The position numbers and the translations under genes are program-made. 64,000 nucleotides of DNA from assembly GCA_015501585.1 (NCBI GenBank), contig JADNRY010000010.1, positions 558,001 to 622,000 on the forward strand, given 5' to 3'. Shown one piece after another: positions 10,139 through 20,684 of the stretch (position 1 is its first letter; the number at the start of each line of letters is the position of its first letter). Under the pieces are notes generated by a model. It had not been told where the DNA came from. It ran no database searches and saw only the letters and a program-made list of their open reading frames with translations. This DNA comes from Rhodocollybia butyracea. Its lineage: Eukaryota > Basidiomycota > Agaricomycetes > Agaricales > Omphalotaceae.

Positions 10139-12945
10139 ATGATAGGAGAACTGAGAATAGGGAAATCTAGGGAAGTAGTTGTAGTGGAACCTCAGAATAG
10201 AAGAGTACTAGAGACCCAAAACACAAGTGGAATAGGAAGGGGCAGGAATGTAGCTGCTCACTTCCCAACCCCATTTAATAGGGCTCCTATAGTAATATCT
10301 TCTGACTCCATGACATCTCACTCCACTGGGGAACCATTTAGTTCTCACTCAAATTCCATTATTGGACCATCACAAGGGGTAAGTATGGATGTTCCAGTAG
10401 TGCATGTGCCCAGGTATCATGACCTTGAGACAAGAGAACAAGATACTCATGGTAACACTCCTTATGCTATTGTGGATCTAGTCCCACGCTATGAGCAACA
10501 GGAAACCCAACCAGCCTCAGATTTAAGTTCAGCTGGGAGAGTACAACAACTCAATGAGTGGCAGAGGTGTGATGCTGAGGCTCAATGGGCTGTTGGTGAT
10601 TCCCAGAAAGAGAATTCTAAGGCAAAGGGGACATCAGTATGTTGATAGAAGTGGAATGTGGATGAATAATAGTGCTAGAAGAGGGGGAGGAAGAAATGGT
10701 GGTCATACACCACCCAGAGTCCCACCTCAAAGTACCATAAGTACTTCTGCATCTAGTTGGCAAGGTACAAGACCTCTTCATCAAAGTTGGGGAAATGCAA
10801 GGGAAGGAGGAGGCGGCACACCACCTCCCCCTAATGATGGATTTTCCTTGACCTCCAAATCTTCTGCTTATAGGTGTAGGGGAAGGAGTAACCATGTCCC
10901 TGTCTCAAATCAAATTCATCAAAATGAATTACAGACAGCAGGGATTGTTCCACCACCCCCTCCGCCCCCACCTAATGAGACTGATTATATGTCAGCTTCT
11001 AACCCTTCAGATAGAAGGGGAAGAGCCCATACTTATGGTCTTACACCACATGTCAATGTGGAAATTGATGGGAATGGTACACGAAGGTTGGTGGCCACTG
11101 GAAATTCCTGGCAACCTGTACTGGAGCCAAGTGGAATTAATCCACCGCCCCCACCACCTTGTAGGCCAGGCACTCCAGAGTATGCATCTCCGGAATTTCC
11201 AGGACAACCCAATCCACATAACCATGGAAGTATGGGGAATATGCAGACCTCAGGAGTAACCAGCAGTAGGAACAGATCCCAATTTAATGATACAAGAGCT
11301 GTAGGTCAAGAAGGTGAGTCATGGGAAGAAGAGATAGGAACAACAGAGGTGGAATTTAATTCCACTTATGTTGGGTATGGTGGGAGAATGCCAAGAGTGC
11401 CCCTAGGGGCCAACCCTTACCTCAATACTCAAGCCAGACCTGGGCCATCAACACTACAATTTAGGAGTAGTTATCCTAATATTCCTAGCAAAGGAAAAAA
11501 CATTGTGAGAAACACTCAAATGATTCAAAGTAGTGGTGGTGGTGGACCTCCTGATCAACCCAATGATCCTCCAAGTGGGAACTATGGAGATTCAGGGGAT
11601 GAGGGCCAAAACCAAGAGGGTCACTTACCGGACCGTAATAATTTTGAGAATGGGGAAAATCATAATGGAGGGGAAGGAGGAGGTCAATATAATGGACCTC
11701 CTGATGGACCCTCAGGAGGACCCCCAGGAGGTTATTATGGCTATGGAAGGGATGGGCATGATGGGAGAGATGGAAGAGATGCACGAGATGCACATGAAAT
11801 GGAAAATGAACAAAGGCAAAGAGAGAGTGAGAGAGATAGAGAGCTCACATGTACGCTCAATTATGAGTCAAAACTTGATATTGCAAAGCCGGAACAATTT
11901 TCAGGTACTAACCGTGCAAAGTGGAGGCCGTTTGTGGATAAGTGCTTGACAATGTTGAAGGCAAAACCCACAATATATGCTGCTGATAAATCTAAAGTAA
12001 TGTTTGCAACTTCTTACCTTATTGATTCTGCATATACATATTACCAGAATCTAATGCGGCGGGAGGAGCAAGGCAACAATGTACCAGAACTTCTATTCTG
12101 GGATCATTTTGTCTTAGCCTTCAGCAAACGATTTGGTTTATATGATGAGGTGTTAACAGCACAATCCAAATTGGACAAAACATACCAACAAGCAAATGAA
12201 CCCTTTGGAGACTACATCATACGGTTTGAAGAGTTCAGCACTAAATGTGAATACAATGATGCTGCCATGAGGTTCCGCTTAATAAAGCAGATTAGATCAG
12301 ATCTTTGTGAGAAATTGACCAACAGGAGTGGAGGTCTACCCAACACTTATGAAGAACTGACAGACCACTTAATGGCAGTTGACAACATTAGAGAATCCTT
12401 TACTGATATGGGTCTCTCTGTGGGATTGACCTCTCAAGAAAGGGATGATCAAATGGTAAGCACTAACTCTAGTCAGGGGTCAGAATCTCAGAATTTCAGA
12501 CTTAACCCTGGGAACCATGGTGGCAGTTATCAGAAGGATAACCAGGCTACTGGACGGCAAGCAATGTCAGAAGAGGTAAGTAAGAGTGGAAAAATGAATG
12601 ATAGCATGGCAGTAAAGGGGGTGAAAGAAGAGCTGAAACCCAGAAGTGAATATCCTGATTCCTAGGGTTCCAACTGAGGTGTGGAATCAGCGTTGGAAAG
12701 ATGGTGTTTGTGCATTGTGTGAAAGTTATGAACATAAATATTCAGACCATTTCAATGATCTCAGAAGTGGAAAGAATAAAGGAGCTATTGGCAGAGCAGC
12801 ATTCATGGACTATGATAATGATCACCAAGATCCTGAAAATTTATTTGTGGAAATTGAAGGGTTTGACCACCCAATTCATATTTCTGATCCTGTATTGGAT
12901 GGGCCATTGGGGGGAAACTGCAACCATGAAGGGTCAGGAACCTGA
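10139..12945 (+). pseudogene. Gag of the gag-only LTR element: Pro/Gly-rich region, capsid domain, zinc knuckle
   Basis: Continuation of gag to the right of the Ngaro insertion, in three overlapping frames: 10139-10645, 10554-12665 and 12646-12945. It has a Pro-rich section with poly-Pro (PPPPPPPPNE), a Gly/Asp/Arg repeat (GRDGHDGRDGRDARDAH), then a Ty3-type capsid domain (KLDIAKPEQFSGTNRAKW to IRESFTDMG, about 11870-12410). The last frame has a Cys/His knuckle, CALCESYEHKYSDHF, and an acidic tail. The same domain order and similar motifs occur in the minus-strand element (KLDITKPTPFSGENREEW; CGICGSKEHRYRDHF). Frame changes near 10620 and 12655 suggest 1-nt lesions, although programmed shifts cannot be excluded. 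It forms capsids; no pol follows. Confidence 0.7.
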
Positions 12946-13007
12946 ATACTGACTTGGTAGAGCTTCAGGAGCTGACAAGTCAGAATGGTACTAATGATGT
13001 TAAATTA

Positions 13008-13344
13008 TTATTGCTCTTTTCAAAAATAATGGTTTCAGGAAAAAAAAAAGTTCTGATCAGGCCAACAATGTCAATGTATAGATGAGGCATATATTCCCCA
13101 AAAAGGAAAGTCTGGAGCCAACTCAGACCATCAAGTATTTCCAAAAAAGGAAGCCAGGACCACTATACTCCATTGGAATCGTTCAGTAATTTCTAAAAAA
13201 GGCAAATCCACGACCACCCCGCTCAATCAGATTGTCAATTATTTCCAAAAAAGGAAAATTCAGGATCTGTGCTGGCTGTGTTGGATGCTCTTCAAACTAA
13301 ACTTTTTTTTTTCCAGAAACCATTATTTTTGAAAAGAGCAATAA
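13008..13344. repeat. Cassette bounded by 32-bp inverted repeats with purine-rich internal repeats
   Basis: TTATTGCTCTTTTCAAAAAT (from 13008) has its reverse complement at 13313-13344, with one mismatch over 32 bp and A/T runs extending the pairing. Between them, four copies of a degenerate 45-55-bp unit each contain (a/t)ttccaaaaaaggaa-like sequence (around 13096, 13141, 13191 and 13245). It lies in the 3' non-coding part of the gag-only element. It could be a small nested foldback insertion or a structural RNA signal of the element. Confidence 0.5.
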
Positions 13345-14041
13345 GAGCCAATTGTGAAAAAAAAAAAACAAGTTGGATATGTACAGAACACAAAGAGAAA
13401 AAAAAACTAATAAGGCCAAATATTAAAGAGGAGGTTCTAGAGAAAATAAAAGGAAAGAGAGTAAAGACAGAGCAAGCAATTGTAGTAGTAGAAGCAAAGG
13501 AGACTAGGCTAAGCCAGGGAAGGAGAAGAGGAATGGACCATATTTAAACAAATGAAAGCTTTACCAGAAGGCTAAGAACCTTAAAATATATTTGTTCCCA
13601 AGGAGTATGAGGAGACAGGAGCTTGCAAAAGAAACAGCAGTTGCAGCAATTGAAATTCACAAATCTTGTTATTAGTTCACATGCTTGCAGTGTCATTACA
13701 GAATGCTTTATTACAATCTCATGACATAGCAGGTGATCTTGTCCCCCAACAATGATCTCAATGGCATCAAGCTTTTTGAACTTATTCATAGGTGCACAGT
13801 AGAGAAAAACATGAAACCAGGTGCGGGAACCAAATAACATGCATCAAAGCCAAAGACAAGATAAAATCACATAACATACACCAGAGCAAGAAAGAAATAA
13901 CAAGGAAAAAATAATTGATGCTGTAAACAGAACATTAGCGCTGGATCATTTGATAATTGATTGCCAGACATTGAAAGTAAATTTGATGAAAGGCTCAAAA
14001 TCAAGGACTTCGAGGGCTCAGTCTTTGGAAGGGGGAGCTTC
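13345..14041 (+). other. 3' non-coding part of the gag-only element
   Basis: About 700 bp. It begins with a purine-rich, Lys-coding stretch (13350-13547) and contains no recognisable pol domain. It ends in the polypurine tract ggaagggggag (14027-14037), where plus-strand DNA synthesis would be primed next to the 3' LTR. Confidence 0.5.
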
Positions 14042-14673
14042 TGTAAGGTATTGAACAACCTAGCACATCTCCTGGTCATATTAAAATCATAACTATTATT
14101 ACTTGGCACTCAAAATGACTCGGAATGACTAGACCTGCTGATCATGTGACTATGACTTGCCGGAACATGCGGGTATATTCAAATGAGTTACATTGAGTCA
14201 TTGAGGCTGTACTTATTTAGAATGGCTTACTCATGCAAACCATGGTTTGCCTTGAGGCCAACACATGTACTATATATTTAATTACTTAATGATTTCCCAT
14301 GTAAAAGACTATAAAAGGGGGGGAATTACCCATACACCCTTTTTCTCTAGTCTCTATATTTTGTAACCCAGTACCTACAAGAATTACACTTGTTATCTTG
14401 ATTCTTTGTTTGAACAACACCTGAGGAATTATCAACTGAGTAAATACAGCAAGACTCACTTTAATATCAAGGATATTGAAGGTACGTATTCCCGACACTT
14501 ATTGTCACCAATACCCGTATAGTGCACACCAACTCTATACAAAGATACCCCCAAAACACCATAACGCTTAGGTTCTTGTAAGCATTATCTACTGAGCAGC
14601 CCTTGAATCTGTTAGATTGGAAGTATTAGTTAAATACAACTGGTTAACAAGCCTCTTTGTTCAAGACTTGACA
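14042..14673 (+). repeat. 3' LTR (632 bp) of gag-only element
   Basis: Same length as the 5' LTR, with no gaps. Differences noticed: ggctgt versus ggttgt, cttgatt versus ctcgatt, and ttcaagac versus ttcgagac; two of the three are at CpG. It is followed by TSD aaggc 14674-14678. Confidence 0.85.
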
Positions 14674-14678
14674 AAGGC

Positions 14679-15081
14679 ACCAGTATAACATCAACTTCAG
14701 TTTCAGTTTCATTACAAAGTTCAGCCTCAATTCAGGGTTCAGTTCATCAGCTCGGGGTTCAGTTGCCTTTGGAATGCAGCAAATGTAGAAGCCAGGTTGG
14801 GAATAGGGGTAGTCATCAAGCTCCCACTGAATCCAACACTCCATCCTCCAGTTCAGCATTGTTCAGCATTGGCATTGGTTCAGGGTTCAATGTCACTTTC
14901 GAATACGGCGACCATTGATTTCAGGTTCAATTTGCTTTCAGATAGGCAAGTTTTGGGTTTGAGTTTGCTTTCGGATAGGCAGATTTCAGATTTGGGTTTG
15001 CTTTGCTTTTGGATAGGTGAATTTCAGATTCAGGTTCAGTTTCAGCGGCAGAAGGATCAGAGATGGGCAAATCTCATAATC
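14679..15081. repeat. Degenerate ggttcag / gggtttg tandem repeats in the TRIM-like interior
   Basis: Non-coding interior of the miniature element. The first part repeats the heptamer-like motif (g)gttcag(t) about a dozen times. The second part (14920-15050) has three copies of a roughly 33-bp unit containing gctttcggataggcagattt with variations. No gene was recognised. Confidence 0.55.
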
Positions 15082-15232
15082 TGTTGAGAAACAGCAAGGG
15101 AAGGTAACATTGACCCTCAACGAGAGAGGAATCACCATGATGTGGCACAGGTGAAACAACAATTAAGTTATGTAAGATACATACATGTGACTAGTGTACC
15201 AGCGGAACAACTGAGCAACACATACTTCAACA
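15082..15232. repeat. Right 151-bp terminal repeat of the TRIM-like element
   Basis: Direct copy of 1203-1355. It starts TGTTGAG, ends TTCAACA and is followed by TSD atggc at 15233-15237. Compared with the left copy it has lost most CpG dinucleotides. Confidence 0.7.
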
Positions 15233-15470
15233 ATGGCCAGTGACAACTTACAAGTCATATCCAACAGAGATAAAATATTTCCTGAACTAAAGTAAATTCC
15301 ACAAGGGTGGCCATGGTAATTTGGTAATTTCAAGAGAATACTTTTGCTAGTAGTCAGATAGAAAGAATTTCAGATTTCTTTGAAAGCAACACTACTGCTA
15401 AGTTACAGTATGCGTTTGCGTTTACCTTTGGCTAACATACAGAACAGTAAAGTTCAGTCTATCTACATAA

Positions 15471-16023
15471 TCAAATGTTGAACCACGGATGCTTAATGAC
15501 CTCCTCCATTGTTATCCGTTCCTCTGGTTGATAACATATCATCTTCTCCAGTAAATCTGTCAAAAGATCCTTCTCCTTCTCATCCATTTGTACATCAGGC
15601 ACTTCTGTTATTGGGAGAGGGTGTAGCCCATCCTTGACATACACTGGTGCATCATATATACCCTCAGCTGCTGAAGATACACATTCATGAATGGGGGAGA
15701 AAATCTTCCAACTCTGTCCATTCTCCTCCTTCACTCTCCCACCAGGCATCAGGCAGCTTGCCCAAGGTATTGAAGATTTTGCCGAGTATCTCATCCCGAC
15801 CACCCCCAAGCAACATTGTAAAAAGGTGATGACCACTGCGAATCTCATAGATAGTGCAACCAAGTGCCCACACATCTGCCTCCATACCTGCACAATCCTC
15901 ATATAATGTTTCTGGTGATGTATAACTCATCTTTGTGCCTGGTTGATAATTTTGGGGGGGAGAAGCAACCTTGTATGACTGGCCAAAGTCAATGACAACA
16001 ATATCTTCTTGAAGCAGTAGCAT
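15471..16023 (-). pseudogene. SRPK-like protein kinase, C-lobe fragment
   Basis: The minus strand reads ...LLQEDIVVIDFGQSYKVASP (DFG motif), GTKMSYTSPETLYED (in the APE position), MEADVWALGCTIYEIRSG (subdomain IX Asp), then, after a 1-nt frame change near 15690, VKDGLHPLPITEV and MICYQPEERITMEEVIKHPWF before a stop. The order and wording match the C lobe of fungal SR-protein-kinase-like enzymes. The N lobe, the HRD loop and any start are absent. The fragment is bounded by the TRIM-like element on one side and by Ty3 debris on the other, so it is a broken host gene. 15238-15470 holds nothing recognised. Confidence 0.65.
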
Positions 16024-16508
16024 CTGCCCAAAGAATCTAAGGTGTTTGACAGGTTGAACAAGCTCGCGGTGAGACTGGCTAAACTATGAAGATGCTGCTC
16101 TGAGTGTGTAGATGCGTGTTGTTATGTTGTATCTAGCTCTATGTTCTGCCTAATGTACTTCGGCCCGCTGCCACACAATGCCAAACACTGACTCATTGCC
16201 CCACATGACCCCTACTCCATGTGCCCCCACTAAAAAATGGCGGTGGCCTTGTCACCTGATTCTCTGCTTCTTGTTCTCTTGTTCTCAATCTCTCTTTGCC
16301 TCGCCACTAGCTCTGAAACTCCTTTTGGTATGAATCCTTGCAGTTTCCACTGATTCGTTGACTGTCCAGTGTTTCTAGCTTGTAGGAGTTTACATTCCTG
16401 CTTGTTATGTGCTTTGGGCTTGACCACATTGGCACTATTTTCTTTTCCAAGCTCATCATGTATGTCATGTTGCTTTGATGGATTTGTACCAGGTCCCCTT
16501 TCACAAAC

Positions 16509-17584
16509 TCAACTGATTTTCTTTCCTTCCTTCACCAACCTCCAATTGAAAACCGACTTCCTTTTCAACGCATGTTTCACCATCTCGCTGTATCTGTCTA
16601 GGCACTGCTGTGTCACATACGCTGTTTGGATTGCCGCCTCACTGGGTTTTAGTTCTGATGTTGCTTCTTCAAGGCTGGATTTTGGCGTGTTTATGACTGT
16701 ACCCAGGAATAGTTTGTTTGGTGTAAAGCTGAATGCAGGTAGTATACTGTTGTTAAGGATTTGTATTGCCTCGTCTAGGTGGTTTGGCCACAATCTTGGT
16801 AAGTCCTCCCACTCCATCTTTTTAAACTCCTCTGATTCCTCATCTAGGTCAGGTGCACACAGCCTTTTCAAGACATTTAGGAGGATTTTGTTCATTTCCT
16901 TGACCAGTCCGTTGACCCACAGTGAATATGCTGCTGTTATGTGGTGTCGTATACCCCATTTCTTGCAAAATTCCTTCACTTCTTTGTTTTTGAAGTGGGA
17001 TCCTCTGTCGGTCATGAAGACCTCCCAAGGCATGTCAAATATAGACTGTCATTTGTTGTCTTTCCTGATCCAAATGTTCTGAACTTGAATGCCCAAACAT
17101 GTTGTGAGTATGTGTCCAGGAGCAGTAGAACAGTATGGAACTTCCCTTTGCCTTCTGGCATTGATAGGTAGTCTCCCACTAGTAGCTCAAATGGGTGTCT
17201 CCTTGTAATGGGGTTCAGCAGCACATGGATGTGCACTGCGCCAAAGTTCTTGCACCTTCCGCAGTGTGATATTCCTTGCATTATTGATTCGTCTAGCCGT
17301 GGACTCCATATCCTGTCCATCAGTGCGATTTTCATCAAGTCCCTTCCAAAGTGGCCTCCTACTGTGTGTTGTTTCTCTGCTAGCTTTTCCGCTTCCTTTT
17401 TTGTCACACATTCCACTTTAGATCTGCCTTGTATACCTCCGTTGCCTCCAACTCGCCATAGTTTTCCATCCTCGACCATGTACTGTCCAGCTTTGTGTTG
17501 TGCTTTTTGTTTGGCTTTCAGGTCTGCGTTTCCTTCTAGGATCTCTAACGCCATTAGCACTTCCTTGAATATTGGTTTGTTCAC
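16509..17584 (-). pseudogene. Integrase fragment of decayed Ty3 element
   Basis: An HHCC zinc domain is readable (HTVGGHFGRDL, HCGRCKNFG). The core has LLVGDYLSMPEG (first Asp), VFMTDRGSHFKNKEV (second Asp) and YSLWVNGLVKEMNKI. In the last motif the usual VEG is VKE, so the catalytic Glu appears displaced or lost. The coding frame breaks near 17020. C-terminal homology continues to about 16510. Confidence 0.65.
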
Positions 17585-18483
17585 AAACCATTGTTGTAGT
17601 TTTTCTGCCAGTTTATTTCTTCATTTATCTCAAATATGTCATTCACTAATCCTGTTGCTGCTTCCCAGTCTTCGTTCACAGTCCATTCACTGCCATCCCC
17701 TTTTTCTCTCTCCTGTCCTTCCCACTTGTGACTGAGTCCATCTGCAACTACGTTCATTTTGCCTGGTATGTGCCAGACATCAACAATTTGGTGAGCTAGT
17801 ATTCCGTCACACCATTGTGCATGTGCTGGGTTCAGTTTGTCACTGATTAGCACATCCCTTAGTGCCTGACAGTTGGTTTCAATTTTGATAGGGAATCCCC
17901 ATATGGTGTCAGAGAACTTGTCTAGCCCAAACTTCAGCACTGCAAACTCCAGCAAGAATGGTTTGTAGTTCTGTTCTGAGACTGATGTTCTTTTCAATGC
18001 AAATCCGATGGGGTGTAATTTGTGAGATGATGTGCCATTTGGGTTTGTTACTGTGAAGCGTTATGCTAGTACCGCTGCAAAGCCTTCTTTACATCCATCC
18101 GTGGTTAGTACAAAGTGTGTGCCATCCCATTTTGGAGCCTTCAGGACTGGTTCAGATACTAACACTGTTTTCAGTGCTACAAATGCCTTTGTATGTATCT
18201 CTTCCCACTTATCTTGTAATTTGAATGTCTCCATTGCCTTTTGGTATGTGGACTTCAAATAGTTCTGCGATAGTGGTACTGCTTTGATAAGGTTTTGGAG
18301 TGGGCCTTCTATTCGCGCGTAGCTTCTAATGAGGTCCCTGAAGTGTCCTGTGAGGCCTAAAAAGGATGCTAGGTTCAATGCATTCTCTGGTTGCTTCCAG
18401 TCTACAATTGCTGTCAGTTTTGTTGGGTCTATGGTGGCTCCCTCCTTGCTGATTTTCCCTCCTGCAAATATTTCTTCTGTCAT
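17581..18483 (-). pseudogene. RNase H and connection region of decayed Ty3 element
   Basis: Frame 18483-18061 reads SFLGLTGHFRDLIRSYARIEGP and HFVLTTDGCKEGFAAVLA, the Ty3 thumb/connection and RNase H start (TTDGC in place of the usual TDAS). Frame 17997-17581 continues with RNase H motifs (ILAHQIVDVWHIPGKMNVVADGLSH). The frames are separated by a stop near 18060. Confidence 0.65.
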
Positions 18484-18546
18484 GAAGAACTCAGACTTGC
18501 TGGCTGACAGCGAAAGTTGTCATTCTCGTACTTGCCCTAGGAATTT

Positions 18547-19243
18547 TTAGAGCTTTTCAAACATACCCTTGGATGTGTCATCTGCTGCTTTGCTGTTGTC
18601 AACAAATAATTCCATTGTTTTGTCTGCAATTAGGTCTGATAGGTTCCTTGCGGTCATATCTGCAAACATTGATGGTGCTCCCATTAATCTGAATGGCATT
18701 CTGGCACACCAAAAGTATCCTTTTCCTTCCATGTAAAAGGCAGTGTATGGCCACGCTTCCTGTTCTACTTTGCATGCGTAGAAACCTGATGCAAAGTCAA
18801 AGAAACATATGAACTTATGGCCACTTAGCTGCTGTTGCTTGTTCCTTATGTCACCTTGTGGCATTGGTGCTGTTACTTTGTTGAGTTCCCCAAAGTTTTG
18901 ACAGATTCACCATTTCTTTGCTGTGGTTGTGTTGGTTTCTGTTGGGTTCGTGGTTTCTGGTCTGGGTGGTAGATTGAATGATGGCAGGAGTCCCACTGCC
19001 ATGCACTGGTCATTAACCTTGTGTTTCAGTTCATCTAGCATTAGTCTCTTACCCTTGTGCACTTTCTTGGCGAGCATTATTGGTGATACACACTTGACCT
19101 GATCTGGTCGGCATTGCTCTATTATCCCTGTTTCCAGTAGTTTGTCAATCTTTTTGTGGTATTCCCACTGTGGTGGCGTTAAACTCTTTTGTCTAACTTT
19201 TTTTGAGAATTGTGTTCCGTCTGGGATTTTTAACCTGTAAACC
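18547..19243 (-). pseudogene. Reverse transcriptase fragment of decayed Ty3 element
   Basis: RT fingers and palm motifs are readable: KKIDKLLETGIIEQCRPDQV, a stop near 18905, then NFGELNKVTAPMPQGDI, FICFFDFASGFYAC (first catalytic Asp), PFRLMGAPSMFADM, and the active-site motif as FVDNS where the family has (Y/F)VDD. The second active-site Asp is therefore Asn, and this copy could not polymerise even if translated. Confidence 0.7.
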
Positions 19244-19920
19244 TGTGAAGATACGGATACGGATCTCCTTTGCCACCAACGTAGTTAGATTTATTCAATA
19301 GCAAGTTCACTAGGCAATGGGATTGGGCCTAGGGGTTGTTATGTATTTAATGACTACAAATGGAATAAATGTTATGGGCGTAGATATTACTGGAAAGGCT
19401 TCAGTAATCTTCAGGGTTGCTGGTATTAATTTCGTGTAAATACTACTGGTAAGGCTTCAGTAATATTATAGGTTCCAGGTCTTCACTATATTGGGATTGG
19501 ATGTCAATATAGGCTTCAAACTATTCACTTAATTGGTATGTACTCAATAAGTAACTAGTTAGGAAAATATATACTCAAGGTTAATCACTCAAGTAAGGTT
19601 CAGATGTAATCAAAGTGTAATTCTCATAGTGGTGGTTACAGAATAAGAAGTCTAGCATCCCAAAATCAAATAACCCGCCTTTTATAGAGTTTCGGTAGGT
19701 CTTGGTTCCGCATATGACTTGTTATGTGTCATATTGACTCGTTACACATACTATCTACTTACTACTACTTACAGCTACCTACGGTACCGGTAAAATGACT
19801 TGACTTGACTAGACTTGACTACCGATGACTAGTCATGTGTAGATATGACTCAAGTGCAATGCTCAAGTCATTATTATAATTATGCGGGAGGGATTCCCAT
19901 CCCGAAAATACCTTCTTAAC
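19244..19920 (-). repeat. 677-bp LTR, left copy (CpG-depleted)
   Basis: Collinear and gapless with 30769-31445. It begins TGTGAAGATACGGATACGG and ends ACCTTCTTAAC. At least ten sites that are CG in the right copy are CA or TG here (for example ccaggtc versus ccgggtc, gatgtc versus gacgtc, ttcaaac versus ttcgaac). It lies inside RT sequence of another element on its left and is followed by 132 bp that also follows the right LTR. No matching TSD was found (aaacc on the left, tagcc on the right). Confidence 0.8.
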
Positions 19921-20052
19921 TAGCCATCAGGATCTGGTTGATTGGCTTATTGATCAGTTGATAGACTTATTGATTGATGCCGATCCGTCCAATCATTTAC
20001 TTTACAACAAGCACTATCGAGCGCTTGTTCCCCTCAACACGCTTCCTGACAG
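19921..20052 (+). repeat. Duplicated 5' fragment of the small gene found at 31446
   Basis: tagccatcaggatctggttg to cttcctgaca matches 31454-31585, including the codons for QDLVDWLIDQLIDLLID. The eight bases atgtcaac, which contain the start codon, are missing here, consistent with a deletion between two aac trinucleotides. Homology stops at 20052, where unrelated sequence begins. Confidence 0.7.
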
Positions 20053-20684
20053 TACTTCCCCCTTCCATAAGACTGAGCCCCCGAGGTCTATTCCTCTATT
20101 ATCATGTTTGGGCCTACTGTTGGGTTATACGGTATTCCCATAATAAATTAAATTTTCACGCTTGACATTCTGTCTTTCAAACTCGGTACCTCCTTCTTTT
20201 TGTGATGCCTTCCCGAATTATGCAAATTTCAGACTTGCGGATTGTGGTTAGACCAATCGGAAACCGCTTTCTTTGCTCATATTAACTTATTGAGGTTTCT
20301 CCCATTGGTCTTGGCCACCATAAAGACATGTAAAGTCAAGTTTTCTGTTGGGACAATATTGGTTATTTTCTTCATAATGTCAAACCGGATGGATATTGCC
20401 TCATTGTGTCCCAAGTGACCTCTTGGTCCGCCATAATTGCAGTCAGCAAGCTCACGTTCATGTAGTCATGAGTTCTGTGGAGCTATTTTGACCTGAATAC
20501 TTTTCCATTGGAAGGAATAATTGCTTTAAATATCCGCGGTATTATGGCATTTATACATTTTTGTGTACTGCTTCTTGCCGCAGGTATCCGGTTACTCTCA
20601 TTCTTAAGGGCCAACTATTGTGCTTTGTCTTCCCCCAGGTTGCCTTTTTGCATCTATCGATTTTCATACTTATTTTCATACACC
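20053..20684. other. Upstream region of the coiled-coil gene, no gene recognised
   Basis: 632 bp between the duplicated fragment and the start codon of the spliced gene. It presumably contains that gene's promoter. I saw no repeat shared with other parts of the window. Confidence 0.4.

Larger units (their letters stand above)
1495..14673 (+). mobile_element. Ty3/gypsy-like LTR retrotransposon, gag only (non-autonomous), with internal insertion
   Basis: Bounded by two 632-bp LTRs (1495-2126 and 14042-14673) and by the 5-bp TSD aaggc at 1490-1494 and 14674-14678. The internal region encodes only gag-type protein (2157-3539, 10139-12945). No protease, reverse transcriptase, RNase H or integrase motif was found between 12945 and 14041, so the element must have relied on enzymes of a relative; the minus-strand chromodomain element at 22.2-31.4 kb has a recognisably similar gag. 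A purine-rich tract (ggaagggggag, 14027-14037) lies just before the 3' LTR. I saw only three differences between the LTRs, which implies recent insertion. Gag is interrupted by the Ngaro-like element at 3495-10085. Confidence 0.85.
1203..15232. mobile_element. TRIM-like miniature LTR retroelement, split by a larger element
   Basis: Two direct repeats, 1203-1355 and 15082-15232, start TGTTGAGAAACAG and end ACTTCAACG and ACTTCAACA. They are flanked on the outside by the same 5 bp, atggc (1198-1202 and 15233-15237), as expected for target-site duplication by a retroviral-type integrase. The only internal sequence belonging to this element is 1356-1494 and 14679-15081, about 540 bp with no coding capacity, so the uninterrupted element would be under 900 bp. 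That size matches terminal-repeat retrotransposons in miniature (TRIMs). Everything from 1495 to 14673 is a later insertion. Orientation is not resolved because no convincing primer-binding site was seen. Confidence 0.7.
16240..19243 (-). mobile_element. Decayed Ty3/gypsy pol remnant (RT, RNase H, integrase)
   Basis: Minus-strand pol order RT, RNase H, integrase, in several frames with stops. No LTR of its own was found. The upstream end is cut at 19243, where an unrelated 677-bp LTR begins in the middle of RT coding sequence (homology runs ...QWEYHKKIDKLLETGIIEQC right up to it). Left of about 16240 I find no homology; 16024-16240 is unassigned. Confidence 0.75.

Noticed and set aside
11485..11793. 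His-rich minus-strand frame opposite gag (also 27427-27681)
   Set aside because: Mirror translations of the Gly/Asp/Arg repeat in gag; no independent evidence.
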